Positions 9,301 to 18,101 of a stretch of DNA of 64,000 nucleotides are shown one piece after another (the stretch's first letter is position 1; every line of letters begins with the position of its first letter). The notes beneath the pieces are model-generated. The model ran no database searches. It worked only from the letters and a program-made list of their open reading frames with translations, and was not told the origin of the DNA. The stretch is from assembly GCF_900142395.1 (NCBI RefSeq), contig NZ_FRAS01000004.1:124001-188000 (forward strand), read 5' to 3'. The position numbers were made by a program, and so were the translations under genes. The stretch is from Hymenobacter psychrotolerans DSM 18569 (GTDB taxonomy: Bacteria; Bacteroidota; Bacteroidia; Cytophagales; Hymenobacteraceae).

Positions 9301-9541
9301 TAGTATAACCGATAGAGCTGAAAACCAGCGTACTGTTAGGAAGTACGTTGTTCAGAGTGTAAGTACCGTCCGAGTTAGTGGAAATACCGTTAGTAGTTCC
9401 TTTCACCAGTACCGTCACACCCGGCAGTCCCTCGCCGTTCTGACGATCTGTGACCCGCCCGGAAATATTCCGGCTTTGGGCTGACACCTCCTGCAAAGCG
9501 GAGGCCATGAGCAAAGTGCCCACGAGTATAGTTTTGTGCAT
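6383..9541 (-). CDS. SusC/RagA family TonB-dependent outer-membrane transporter (pair A)
   Basis: A 1052-residue TonB-linked outer-membrane protein that imports oligomers delivered by its SusD partner. The order is: signal peptide (to about VSA-Q22), a carboxypeptidase-D-like regulatory domain with NGEGLPGVTVLVKGT, the SusC signature QLSEVVVTALGIERDTRSLGY, a plug domain with PLFVVDGIPI and ILKGPAAAALYGSRASSGAIVITTK, and a long beta-barrel ending in an aromatic/Leu C-terminus (NIRFSL). A promoter candidate lies about 100 bp upstream. No glycoside hydrolase, peptidase or sigma/anti-sigma pair is next to it, so the substrate is unknown. Confidence 0.93.
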   Translation of the reverse strand: MHKTILVGTLLMASALQEVSAQSRNISGRVTDRQNGEGLPGVTVLVKGTTNGISTNSDGTYTLNNVLPNSTLVFSSIGYTTVERAVGTEDQINIGLAGDSKQLSEVVVTALGIERDTRSLGYATQQIKADQLSQKSEPNVLSALQGKVAGVNITASSGLAGASTNINLRGITSLQGNNQPLFVVDGIPISNDLDRTANTLTGSQNPNRALDIDPENIASINILKGPAAAALYGSRASSGAIVITTKAGQSVNKKLEVTVTSGFSQQKVYGLPKLQNDYGQGTSGANVLTGGDINTGSTNSWGPRFGTAPTIYNGLTNLNGTVQDYRAYEDNINDFFRTGRILQNGVNIAGGNADQNLSLNINNTDQEGVTENSELKRTSIQLGGGTKLLNKLRATGSVNFIQTNQLGPQQGNGGSPFGRLNLVPRSYNLQGLPYIDAAGRNVFIAGGESPLWSLRRNYTTSNVNRFINVASLAYDITPWLNVTYRAGYDTYTDRRKQVYDIGAQRAPSGQVIEQTTFRGELNGDLLVTLKKENLFAEGIGANLLLGQNINQRRYQEVGAQGDNLVLPNFYNISNATVFSNGTYEQKTERRLLGYYGQLTLDYNKYLFLELTARADQSSTLPKENNTFLYPSATLSFVFTDAFKLPDGILTEGKIRGNIARVGRDANPYSLLTTYSVGSQGNNVANLNFPFGSYAGFDISNTLGGGNILKPEFTLSYEAGTELSFFQRRVNLDVTVFKTISESQIIPVSTAPSSGFLSRLTNIARMENTGVEALVNITPVMTNDFRWDISANYTRIRNVVKSISEGVTESAINGNAFTGTIPSYVVDRAYGVIRGNKKPTVTDVNSPYYGQYIINGATGLFAPELTNQVIADPNRDWQGGITNTFSYKGFSASVLVDAVVGGDVISFTTGTFKGNGSLEETGKDRQAPRVIPGVIQTGVGSDGQPTFRPNDVQVDAQSYWASFGLQSDLNVYDATAYRLRELSVGYTLPTKWLERTPFGQASISLSGRNLYYYAPNAPFDPEVNTQGAGNIRGLELQSAPNARNYGVNIRFSL

Positions 9542-9637
9542 GAAAAAGGGAATGAAAAAATGTGGGAAAATTCAGGTGAAATCCATCTCGCAAGTCAAAT
9601 AATCACACCCAACAGGCGAGTTTGATGTTGCGAAAGC

Positions 9638-9669
9638 CGAATCTACAACCTGATTTGAGAATCCTCAAA
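9638..9669 (-). promoter_or_regulatory. Candidate promoter of SusCD operon A
   Basis: On the minus strand, TTTG (9669-9666) is followed after 20 nt by TAGATTCG (9645-9638), close to TTTG-N19-21-TAnnTTTG. The predicted leader is about 90 nt. Confidence 0.45.
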
Positions 9670-9799
9670 AAAAACGTCTGAATAGTGATTGTAAATAATG
9701 CAAGCACGTCATTAAAAAAAGCTGATGTTTTTTAATACTGGCTGGGCTGCAACCGAAATTTTGTGACTTAAGACTGTCCCTGCTACTGGCAACAATACA

Positions 9800-9826
9800 A
9801 AAGCCCCGGCCAGAAGCCGGGGCTTT
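9800..9826 (-). terminator. Terminator of SusCD operon B
   Basis: 11-bp stem AAAGCCCCGGC/GCCGGGGCTTT with a 5-nt loop, downstream of the SusD B stop on the minus strand and followed by T-rich sequence. Confidence 0.75.
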
Positions 9827-9853
9827 ATAGATGCTCAGATTGTAAGATTCTGT

Positions 9854-11233
9854 TTACGGATTAACCCGGGTTTTTTCAAATAAGTCGGGTAGGGGGCTCG
9901 GAACGCTGGTGTTGGTGTTAGTTTCGCTTTGCGGATACAGGAAGCGCTGCGGTAGTCTGGGAGCTGTAGTGCTTTTCAGCTCCAGGCCCAGGGCATTGTT
10001 TGTGCGGCGTGCATCCGTGTAGGGCTCAATCTGGCCAATGAAGGTCACGTACCGCTCGTTCAGCACCTCGCGGAGCATATTGTCGCTTGTGCCGCCACCG
10101 GGAATATCAGCAAGGGTATACGCATCGTATTTGCCACCGGGGAATCGTTGGCGCAACGCTTGCCGATGCGCATTCAGCGCGGCTAGGGCACTAGTAAGGT
10201 TGTTCTGACGCGCGTATACTTCGGCCAGAATCAGCTGGTTTTCAGAATACGTCAGCAGGGGGAAGTCTTCGGCCGGGTCGGTCAGGCCCGAGATGAACGG
10301 CAGCGTATACTCATCGGGATTAGACGAGGCAGACGGACCGAAGAAGTAATTGAAACGCTCAGTTTCGTCGGTTTTGGCATTGTTGCGGTTGCCGGGCAGC
10401 GTAGGACGCGCAGGGTCAAGCTGCCGAGCTGCCCGCGAGCCATAGGCAGCCAAGTCGCCACCCCGCTCACTCTGGAACTGGTAGTAGAAGTTTTCGGCAC
10501 CATCTACCTCGCGGTGAGGCATCAGCCAGTCGTTGGCTGGAGTGCTAATGCCCTGCAACGCCATCAGCCGGGCCGAATCGAACTTCTGTACGTGCAGGTA
10601 GTAGCGGGCCCGTAGCGTATAGGCAGCCTGTCTCCATTTTGTGGGGTTGCCGCTGTAGAAAATGTCGCGGTTGCCGGCGCCGCCGCCCTGCGTGAGACGA
10701 GCAATGCCGGATTTCAACTGCAGCTGCAAGTCGGCGTAAACCTGGTCTTGAGGGTCGTATACGGGATTAGGGAAGTTCAACCGGTCACCAGCCTGGCGGA
10801 ACGGAATATCGCCGAACAGGCTGGTTGTGGTGCCCATGGTGTGCGCTTCCAGAATCTGGAAAATACCCGACAGCAGCGGGTTGTTTTCTTCCAGTGCCCG
10901 GGCCGCAGCAATCCGGCTCTGAGTCAACACATCCAAATAGATAGTAGACCACAGGTTGGAAAAGTCAGAGGTGGTGACAATGTAGCGGTTGACAGAAAGG
11001 TACTGCCGGTCGATGCCGGTGAACTGGTTGCTCCACATGGAAGCAATGCGTGCCGGCTCACCTTCGTGTACAAGGGCATCACCAAGCTGTACTCCCTGCA
11101 GCATGTTCAGCGCATCAACTGTGGCAGGGGAGTTAGGGCTGATGTCCAGGTCTTTCACAAAGTCCTGGCAGGCTCCCATTGTCAGGCCCAAAGCTGCCAA
11201 CGGAAGGGTAATACGCTTAAATATGTTTTTCAT
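9854..11233 (-). CDS. SusD/RagB family surface lipoprotein (pair B)
   Basis: A 459-residue SusD-like lipoprotein. The signal peptide ends with lipobox LTMGA-C22 and is followed by an acidic linker and the family block ISPNSPATVDALNMLQG. The central part has EAHTMGTTTSLFGDIPFRQA, equivalent to the SusD GDIPFSQA block, and ENQLILAEVYARQNN is typical of the C-terminal helical region. It is shorter than SusD A. It lies 18 bp behind its SusC partner and ends just before a terminator. The ligand cannot be inferred. Confidence 0.87.
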   Translation of the reverse strand: MKNIFKRITLPLAALGLTMGACQDFVKDLDISPNSPATVDALNMLQGVQLGDALVHEGEPARIASMWSNQFTGIDRQYLSVNRYIVTTSDFSNLWSTIYLDVLTQSRIAAARALEENNPLLSGIFQILEAHTMGTTTSLFGDIPFRQAGDRLNFPNPVYDPQDQVYADLQLQLKSGIARLTQGGGAGNRDIFYSGNPTKWRQAAYTLRARYYLHVQKFDSARLMALQGISTPANDWLMPHREVDGAENFYYQFQSERGGDLAAYGSRAARQLDPARPTLPGNRNNAKTDETERFNYFFGPSASSNPDEYTLPFISGLTDPAEDFPLLTYSENQLILAEVYARQNNLTSALAALNAHRQALRQRFPGGKYDAYTLADIPGGGTSDNMLREVLNERYVTFIGQIEPYTDARRTNNALGLELKSTTAPRLPQRFLYPQSETNTNTSVPSPLPDLFEKTRVNP

Positions 11234-11251
11234 TGAAACGGAAGCGAGAGA

Positions 11252-14200
11252 TTAGTAGGTGAGCTTCAGACCGATCAGGAAAGACCGGGTACCTGGGTTG
11301 TTGAAATATTCCAGGCCACGGCCTGGGCTCTGGCCAGTAAGGTTCGTTTCCGGGTCTACGCCTTTGAACTCTTTCGTCCATAGCACCAGGTTACGACCAG
11401 TCAGCGTTACTTCCAGGTTGCTGAGCTTGGTGAAGTTGCGGAAGCCTTCGGTGTTCAGGTTGTAGCCCAGCGTGAGTTCCCGCAGGCGCATCCAGGTAGC
11501 GTCCTGAATATTCTGCTCTGCGGCCCCGTTGAAGCCACCGCCGATAGTGGTGTACCACGCTTCGTTTAGCGCTACCGGGCCCGCTCCAAAGTCACCGAGA
11601 CGGCCACGGAACGTGTAGGTGCCATCGGCATTAGCGGTTACCGTAGACGCAATAGTATAGACAGTATTAGGGTCACCGTTTATTACCAGTGTTCTAGTGT
11701 TGGCCGCCTCATCCGGTTGCAAAGTCGTTTCTACAGCAGTGTGTTTCGATACGCCAAAGGAGCGTAGAACACCCTCGGTACCAGCCCAGATGTCGCCGCC
11801 CTGCTGCCGGTCAACCAGTGCGTATAGGCGCAGGCCTTTCCAGCTGAGCGTGGTGTTCAGACCCATTTTCCAGTCTGGGTTAGGGTCGCCGATGGCACCT
11901 TGCTCACGTGCTACCGTAGGGAAACCGTTGATATCAAGGGCCAGATTGCCGGCCTCGTCGCGGTTCCAGCGGGTGCCCCAAATAGTGCTGAAAGGACGGT
12001 CTTTGGCAACAACTGCCAGCGTATTAACGAAGCCGTTCAGCCCGATGAACTCAGCACCGGCTACATCCAGCACCATGTTTCGGTTGCGAGTCCAGTTGCC
12101 GCCCACGTTCCAGGTGAAGTCACCTAGCTTAAGAATGTCGGCGTTCAGGTCAAGCTCAATACCCCGGTTGCGAATCTTGGCGGCGTTAGCCCACTCGTTG
12201 CTGTAGCCCGAAGAAGGCGACGTAGGACGCAGGATAATAACGTCGGTGTTGAGGTTGCGGTAGTAGGTCGCACCGAGCGAAATACGGTCCTGCAGGAAAC
12301 GCAGGTCAGCGCCAACTTCCACTTCCTCTTTCTGCTCGGGGCGCAGCTGCGAGTTGCCGCGCAGCGAGGACCGGTTGAACGAGCCGTTGAAGGCGCTGGC
12401 CAACGCCGAAACACCGAACCCGTCGCCGCTGCCGGACACGCCGTACACGTCCCGGACTACATAGATAGGTGGCTCCAGACCAACACGGCCGTAGGCAGCG
12501 CGGATCTTACCGAAGCTCAGAATCTTGTTTTCGGAGAGAATAGGCAGCTTCGTGAACTGCCACGCCAGATCCACCGAAGGGTAGAAGAAGCGGTTTTTCG
12601 TGTCCCGGCCAAACGTAGAGGAGTTTTCCAGACGGCCCGAGGCGTTCAGGAACAGCTGCTCATTGTATACCAGGTTGACGGTAGCATACCCCGCCGAGTT
12701 ACGGCGCTTAGACTCGTAGTCGAAGGCCTGGGTGTTTTCGGAGGTAGCGTTGCCGAAGAAGCTTTGGTCCCGCACGTCCAGTAGGAAACGGCCGTACGTA
12801 GCGCCATAGTTGTATTCAATCCGCTGGTTCAGGTTCATGCCTACCAGCAGCGTGCCGCTGAGTTTTTCACTGAACGAGTGGCTGGCCCGGGCGAATACGT
12901 CGCCGTTCAGCTGGTTTTCCGAGTATGCTTCTTCTGTGGCAGAGCCGAGGCCCGCATTTTCAGCTGAGTTGATGGGGAACAGGTCCCGGCGCTCTTCCGC
13001 GTAGAAGTCGGCTCCGAAACGGGCCGTAATGCTCAGCCAGGGGAGTGGATCGAGCCCCAGTTCCGTGGAGCCGATGAAGCGGTCTACGCTGTTAGGCGCT
13101 TTCTGCTCGTTCATCGTCCAGAGCGCATTGTTATACAACGGGTTCTGGCTTTGTCCGATTTCGTTCCGGTAAGAACGCTGCCGGTTTACGCCCACCTCGC
13201 CAGTCGGGCTGAAGTACGTACCGATGTAACCCGACTGGTCGAAGTCAGGAGAAGTACGCAGCAGGCCCAGGTACAGGCCGCTGGTATTGGAACCCTGCTG
13301 AATACGGTTCGACGTGACGCGGCTGTACGTAGAATTACCCGCCAGGCGTACCACTTTATTGAACCGGCGCTCCGCATTCACGCGGGCCGTAGAGCGGCGG
13401 TAATCGGAGTTGTTACGGATGATACCTTTCTGGTTGAGGTCAGAAAGGCTTACATACACGTTGCTTTCCCGGTTGCCAGCGCTCAGGCTGAGGTTGTTTT
13501 CCAGGAAGCTGCCCGTATGGAAAATGTCATCAAAGTTCTTCTGCAGGAAGGTCTCGCGGCTGTTTTTGCGCAGAACCGGCTGGTAGCGAGTACCGTTTTT
13601 AGCTACAAAATAGCCTTGGTTGTTGCTGAACACGTCTGCTTCGCCACTGCGCGTAGAAATCTTGTCGCCCCAGCTATTGGCATTGTCTGACAGTCCCTGC
13701 GCTGCTGCGCCGCGCGAACCACGCCCGTAGGTGTCCTGCAGATCGTGCTTGTACGAGATACGGTCTATCGAATACGTAACGCCATACGTTACGCTCAGCT
13801 TACCAGCCTCGGTGCTGCCGCGTTTCGTCGTGATTACGATTACCCCGTTGGAGGCGCGTGAGCCCCAGAGTGCCGCTGCCGCAGCGCCCTTCAGAATCTG
13901 CACCGACGCAATGTCGTTGGGGTTGATGTCATTCAGGCGCGACTGTTGGGCTACCCCGGCCGTGTACGTGCCTTGTGAGCCTACCCCGGCCGACGTGTTG
14001 AACATGGGCACCCCGTCAATTACAATCAGCGGCTGCGTTTCACCGTTGATGGTGTTCTGCCCGCGAATCTGAATATAGGAGCCAGCACCAGGGTCACCGT
14101 TGGAGCGGGTAATGGAAATACCAGATGCTTTACCCGACAAGCCGTTGATGACGCTGGTTTCGCCGGACTGCGCCACAGCGGCGCCGGTTACGCGCGAAGT

Positions 14201-14566
14201 GGCAGTGCCCAGCTCATCCTTGTTCTCTTTGATACCCAGTGCCGATACAACTACTTCGCTCAATTGCTTGGCGTCTGTTTCCAGTGCCACGTTAATCACG
14301 CTGCCGCTGATGGGGCGCTCTACCGTGGAATAGCCCACAAAGCTAAACGAGAGGATTGTAGCCGAAGCAGGTACGTCCAGCGTGAAGGCACCGTCAGCAT
14401 TCGTCGACGTGCCAATTGTAGTCCCCTTTGCCAGCACCGTTACGCCAGGAAGTCCCTGGCCATTAGCCCGGTCCGTAATCTTGCCGGAAATGGTTCTGTT
14501 CTGCGCGTCAGCCTGTTGCACTACAGCTGTAAGCGCCAGAGGGACCAGCAGTAAAAGTTTATTCAT
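11252..14566 (-). CDS. SusC/RagA family TonB-dependent outer-membrane transporter (pair B)
   Basis: A 1104-residue SusC-type transporter. The start at 14566 (MNKLLLLVPLAL) gives a normal signal peptide ending near ADA-Q; an earlier in-frame ATG would place 16 non-signal residues in front. Domains in order: carboxypeptidase-like regulatory domain (NGQGLPGVTVLAKGT), signature QLSEVVVSALGIKENKDELG, plug with PLIVIDGVPMF and ILKGAAAAALWGSRASNGVIVITTKRG, then the barrel ending RSFLIGLKLTY. It diverges from SusC C across 283 bp. It is a paralogue of the other two SusC proteins here, closest in the first 230 residues. Confidence 0.92.
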   Translation of the reverse strand: MNKLLLLVPLALTAVVQQADAQNRTISGKITDRANGQGLPGVTVLAKGTTIGTSTNADGAFTLDVPASATILSFSFVGYSTVERPISGSVINVALETDAKQLSEVVVSALGIKENKDELGTATSRVTGAAVAQSGETSVINGLSGKASGISITRSNGDPGAGSYIQIRGQNTINGETQPLIVIDGVPMFNTSAGVGSQGTYTAGVAQQSRLNDINPNDIASVQILKGAAAAALWGSRASNGVIVITTKRGSTEAGKLSVTYGVTYSIDRISYKHDLQDTYGRGSRGAAAQGLSDNANSWGDKISTRSGEADVFSNNQGYFVAKNGTRYQPVLRKNSRETFLQKNFDDIFHTGSFLENNLSLSAGNRESNVYVSLSDLNQKGIIRNNSDYRRSTARVNAERRFNKVVRLAGNSTYSRVTSNRIQQGSNTSGLYLGLLRTSPDFDQSGYIGTYFSPTGEVGVNRQRSYRNEIGQSQNPLYNNALWTMNEQKAPNSVDRFIGSTELGLDPLPWLSITARFGADFYAEERRDLFPINSAENAGLGSATEEAYSENQLNGDVFARASHSFSEKLSGTLLVGMNLNQRIEYNYGATYGRFLLDVRDQSFFGNATSENTQAFDYESKRRNSAGYATVNLVYNEQLFLNASGRLENSSTFGRDTKNRFFYPSVDLAWQFTKLPILSENKILSFGKIRAAYGRVGLEPPIYVVRDVYGVSGSGDGFGVSALASAFNGSFNRSSLRGNSQLRPEQKEEVEVGADLRFLQDRISLGATYYRNLNTDVIILRPTSPSSGYSNEWANAAKIRNRGIELDLNADILKLGDFTWNVGGNWTRNRNMVLDVAGAEFIGLNGFVNTLAVVAKDRPFSTIWGTRWNRDEAGNLALDINGFPTVAREQGAIGDPNPDWKMGLNTTLSWKGLRLYALVDRQQGGDIWAGTEGVLRSFGVSKHTAVETTLQPDEAANTRTLVINGDPNTVYTIASTVTANADGTYTFRGRLGDFGAGPVALNEAWYTTIGGGFNGAAEQNIQDATWMRLRELTLGYNLNTEGFRNFTKLSNLEVTLTGRNLVLWTKEFKGVDPETNLTGQSPGRGLEYFNNPGTRSFLIGLKLTY

Positions 14567-14793
14567 GTGGTGGAAAAATAGGTGAGTAGAAAAAACCGGG
14601 CGGAAAATACTCAAATTGCATGAAGGCGGAAACTTAAAGTGCTCAGCTTGGCAAAAAGAGTTAGCACCCAGATTCCGAAACCTCTATATTAGGAAGAGCC
14701 TATTGCTATTTAGTTATGTGTTTTATTAGTATATTGTAATGGGTTTATATTGAAAATTTGTTAGCGAGAAGGACTCTTTCAGAGTTTTTTCGC

Positions 14794-14801
14794 TACGTTT
14801 G
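14794..14801 (+). promoter_or_regulatory. -7 box of SusCD operon C
   Basis: TACGTTTG matches TAnnTTTG exactly. A TTTG occurs at 14757-14760, but 33 nt away, so the -33 element is uncertain. The box lies 48 bp before the ATG at 14850 and shows that the upstream ATG at 14799 is not the start. Confidence 0.45.
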
Positions 14802-14849
14802 GCGCTAACGTTTTCCGTTCACTCAAATTCACTCACCAAACACAGCTAC

Positions 14850-17800
14850 ATGAGAAAGATTCTCCTGAGTGCGCTTTTGGCTTCGCCTATCCTGATGCAG
14901 CAGGTGGCGGCGCAAAATCGCGAGATTACAGGACGAGTTACCGACTCGTCCAATGGACAAGGACTGCCCGGAGTTACGGTGCTGGTGAAAGGCACATCAG
15001 TAGGGGCATCCACCAACGCTGACGGGTCATTCTCGCTAAGCGCGCCGGCATCGGCTTCCACACTGGTATTCAGCTTTATTGGCTATCGGACTATAGAGCA
15101 GCCAATCGGCAGCTCTAACTCAATCAACGTAGCACTGGCCGTTGACTCCAAGCAGCTGAGCGAAGTAGTAGTAACTGCACTGGGTCAGGAGCGTACGCGC
15201 AACTCGCTTCCCTTTGCTGCCACGCAGGTAGAAGGAGAGCAGATTACGGTTGCCCGTAACCCTAACTTCATCAATGGTCTGTCGGGTAAAGTAGCAGGTC
15301 TGAACGTTCGCCAGAGCAACACGCTGGGCGGTTCGAGCAACGTAGTTATCCGGGGTACCAAATCCATCACCGGCAACAACCAAGCGCTGTTCGTTGTGGA
15401 TGGCGTGCCGATCAGCAATGCCAACACCAACACCACCGGCCAGCAGACTGGCGGCGGTGGCTATGACTATGGCAACGCTGCAGCCGACGTTAACCCGGAC
15501 GACATTGCGTCTATGACGGTACTGAAAGGTGCCGCGGCTACCGCCCTCTATGGCGAGCGTGCATCTAACGGGGTAATCCTGATTACGACCAAAAAAGGCC
15601 GCAAAGGACTGGGTGTTACCATCAACGCTGGTATCACCGGTGGCCGTATTGACAAGAGCACCTTCATCAAGTATCAGAAGGAGTATGGTGCTGGCTACGG
15701 CCCGTATTTCGATGAGGCTGACATCAACGGCGACGGTGTTCCGGACAACCTGGTGCAGCTGAGCGCTGACGCTTCGGTTGGCCCGCGCTTCGATCCTAAC
15801 CTGCAGGTGTATCAGTGGAATGCTTTCGTTCCTGGTACCTCCAACTTCGGCAAAGCAACTCCCTGGGTAGCTGCTGCTAACGACCCCTCAGACTTCTTCG
15901 AGACGGCCGTAACGCTGAACAACAGCATCAACGTGGACGGTGGCAACGACAATGGCTACTTCAAACTGGGCTACAACAGTGTCCGTGATAAGGGGGTGCT
16001 GCCAAACAGCCAGGTTAACAAGAACATTGTCAACTTCGCAGGCTCACTGAACCTGACCCCGCGCCTGACGGCCAGTGCTTCGGTAAACTTCTCGCAAGTG
16101 TCCGGCAAAGGCCGTTATGGTACTGGCTACAGCGGTGCTACCAGCGAAAACCTGATGACCAACTTCCGCCAGTGGTGGCAGACCAACGTGGACATCAAGC
16201 AGCAGGAAGAAGCTTACAACTACCAGAACCAGAACGCCAGCTGGAACCTGAAAAGCCCAACCTCATCTGCTGCTCAATACTGGAACAACCCCTACTTCTC
16301 CCGCGCCAAGAGCTACGAAACGGACTCACGTTACCGCACGTTCGGCAACGTAGCCGCTACTTACAAGGTGACGGATTGGTTCAACGTGTTGGGCCGCGTG
16401 ACGCTTGATACATACGACGAACTGCAGGAAGAGCGGTATGCGTTCAGCTCTGTAGGTGTGCCCAGCTATGGCCGTTACAACCGTAACGCCCGTGAGGCCA
16501 ACTTCGACCTGATTGGTAACTTCTCCGCCAACATCAGCAGCGACCTGAACTTTAAGGGTTTGATCGGTGCTAACCTGCGTCGTGAAAGCTCCACTTCGGT
16601 ACGTGCCGTTACGAACGGTGGCCTTGTGATTCCGGAACTGTACACCCTGTCTAACAGTGTGTCAGCCATAAATCCGCCGGTAGAATCGGAACTTCGTCGC
16701 GCAGTCGATGGTTTGTTCGCCAGTGCTACATTCGGCTACAAAGACATGGTGTTCCTGGACCTGACTGCTAGAAGAGATAAGTCTTCGACGCTGCCGGAAA
16801 ACAACAACGCATTCTTCTATCCTTCGGCAGCATTGGGCTTTGTCTTCTCCGAGATGGTGAAGGAAACTGCTCCGTGGTTGTCGTACGGTAAAATTCGCGG
16901 TAACTACGCCGAAGTAGGACAAGGTGCTCCTATCTATAGCGTGTCTGACGCGTTTGACAAGCCCACGGCTTTTGGCTCAGTGGCTCTGTTCTCCGTTCCG
17001 AACACTAAAAACAACCTGGACCTGAAGCCCGAGCGTACCAAGAGTGGTGAGCTAGGCCTCGAAATGGCTTTCCTGCAGACCCGCCTTGGTTTCGAGGCTA
17101 CAGTCTATCAGTCGAACTCCATTGACCAGATCATTCCGGTAAACGTTTCTACTGCCTCTGGCTATAGCTTCCGCTATGTGAACTCCGGTAACGTACGTAA
17201 CCGAGGCCTCGAACTCTCGGGTTTCGTGTCTCCGGTTAGAAACGACAACGTAACCTGGACAATCAACGCTAACTGGACGAAAAACAAAAACCAGGTAATG
17301 TCTCTCTTCGAGGGCACGGATAACTTGGTAATTGCTTCTTACCAGGGTGGTGTTACGTCCAACGCTACAGTTGGTAAGCCCTTCGGCAGCATCCGCGGTT
17401 CAAACTTCGTGTATCTGAATGGTCAGAAAGTAGTTGGCGAAGACGGCTACTACGTACGGAGCGCTACTGCTAACGAGGAAATTGCTAACCCCAACCCCGA
17501 CTGGACGGCTGGTATCTCCAACACCGTTTCATACAAAGGGTTGTCGCTGTACTTCCTGGTTGATATCCGTCAGGGTGGCCAAGTATTCTCGCTTGACCGC
17601 TCCTACGGTCTGGACACAGGTCTGAGCCCCGAAACTGCTGGTCTGAATGATTTGGGTAACCCTTCCCGTAACACAATTGCTGACGGCGGGGGTATCATCT
17701 TCCCAGGCGTGCAGGCTGATGGTTCGCCGAACACGGTACGTGCCGAAAACAGCGGTTTGTACCTGAACGACGACGGTGAGTATGAAGTAAGCGGCTCCAC

Positions 17801-18095
17801 CGCTTATGGCACCACGTTCAACCCGGCTGCTGCTTTCGTATATGACGCCAGCTTTGTAAAGCTGCGCGAAGTATCGCTGACTTATTCGTTCCCCAAGTCG
17901 TTGGTGTCCAAAGTTGGTGGCGTTAAAGGAGTAGATTTCTCCATCGTAGGCCGTAACCTCTGGATCATTAACAAAGAACTGCCTTACGCTGACCCAGAGG
18001 ATGCTGTAAGCTCCGGCAACTTTGGCCAAGGCTATTCTACGGGTTCTTATCCCGCTGTCCGCACCCTGGGTGCCAACCTCCGCCTTAGCTTCTAA
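14850..18095 (+). CDS. SusC/RagA family TonB-dependent outer-membrane transporter (pair C)
   Basis: A 1081-residue SusC-type transporter. MRKILLSALLASPIL begins a signal peptide cleaved near VAA-Q22. The regulatory domain (NGQGLPGVTVLVKGTSVGAS), signature QLSEVVVTALGQERTRNSLPFAATQVEGEQI, plug (ALFVVDGVPIS, VLKGAAATALYGERASNGVILITTKKG) and barrel follow. ADINGDGVPDN near the start of the barrel could be a calcium-binding DxNxDG loop. The C-terminus, GANLRLSF, is typical of outer-membrane barrels. SusD C starts six bases after the stop. Confidence 0.92.
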   Translation: MRKILLSALLASPILMQQVAAQNREITGRVTDSSNGQGLPGVTVLVKGTSVGASTNADGSFSLSAPASASTLVFSFIGYRTIEQPIGSSNSINVALAVDSKQLSEVVVTALGQERTRNSLPFAATQVEGEQITVARNPNFINGLSGKVAGLNVRQSNTLGGSSNVVIRGTKSITGNNQALFVVDGVPISNANTNTTGQQTGGGGYDYGNAAADVNPDDIASMTVLKGAAATALYGERASNGVILITTKKGRKGLGVTINAGITGGRIDKSTFIKYQKEYGAGYGPYFDEADINGDGVPDNLVQLSADASVGPRFDPNLQVYQWNAFVPGTSNFGKATPWVAAANDPSDFFETAVTLNNSINVDGGNDNGYFKLGYNSVRDKGVLPNSQVNKNIVNFAGSLNLTPRLTASASVNFSQVSGKGRYGTGYSGATSENLMTNFRQWWQTNVDIKQQEEAYNYQNQNASWNLKSPTSSAAQYWNNPYFSRAKSYETDSRYRTFGNVAATYKVTDWFNVLGRVTLDTYDELQEERYAFSSVGVPSYGRYNRNAREANFDLIGNFSANISSDLNFKGLIGANLRRESSTSVRAVTNGGLVIPELYTLSNSVSAINPPVESELRRAVDGLFASATFGYKDMVFLDLTARRDKSSTLPENNNAFFYPSAALGFVFSEMVKETAPWLSYGKIRGNYAEVGQGAPIYSVSDAFDKPTAFGSVALFSVPNTKNNLDLKPERTKSGELGLEMAFLQTRLGFEATVYQSNSIDQIIPVNVSTASGYSFRYVNSGNVRNRGLELSGFVSPVRNDNVTWTINANWTKNKNQVMSLFEGTDNLVIASYQGGVTSNATVGKPFGSIRGSNFVYLNGQKVVGEDGYYVRSATANEEIANPNPDWTAGISNTVSYKGLSLYFLVDIRQGGQVFSLDRSYGLDTGLSPETAGLNDLGNPSRNTIADGGGIIFPGVQADGSPNTVRAENSGLYLNDDGEYEVSGSTAYGTTFNPAAAFVYDASFVKLREVSLTYSFPKSLVSKVGGVKGVDFSIVGRNLWIINKELPYADPEDAVSSGNFGQGYSTGSYPAVRTLGANLRLSF

Positions 18096-18101
18096 TTACA
18101 C

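Larger units (their letters stand above)
9542..9853. other. Intergenic stretch between SusCD operons A and B
   Basis: About 310 bp, AT-rich compared with its surroundings. It holds a candidate promoter for operon A (9638-9669) and the terminator of operon B (9800-9826). No gene or RNA was recognised in the rest. Confidence 0.6.
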
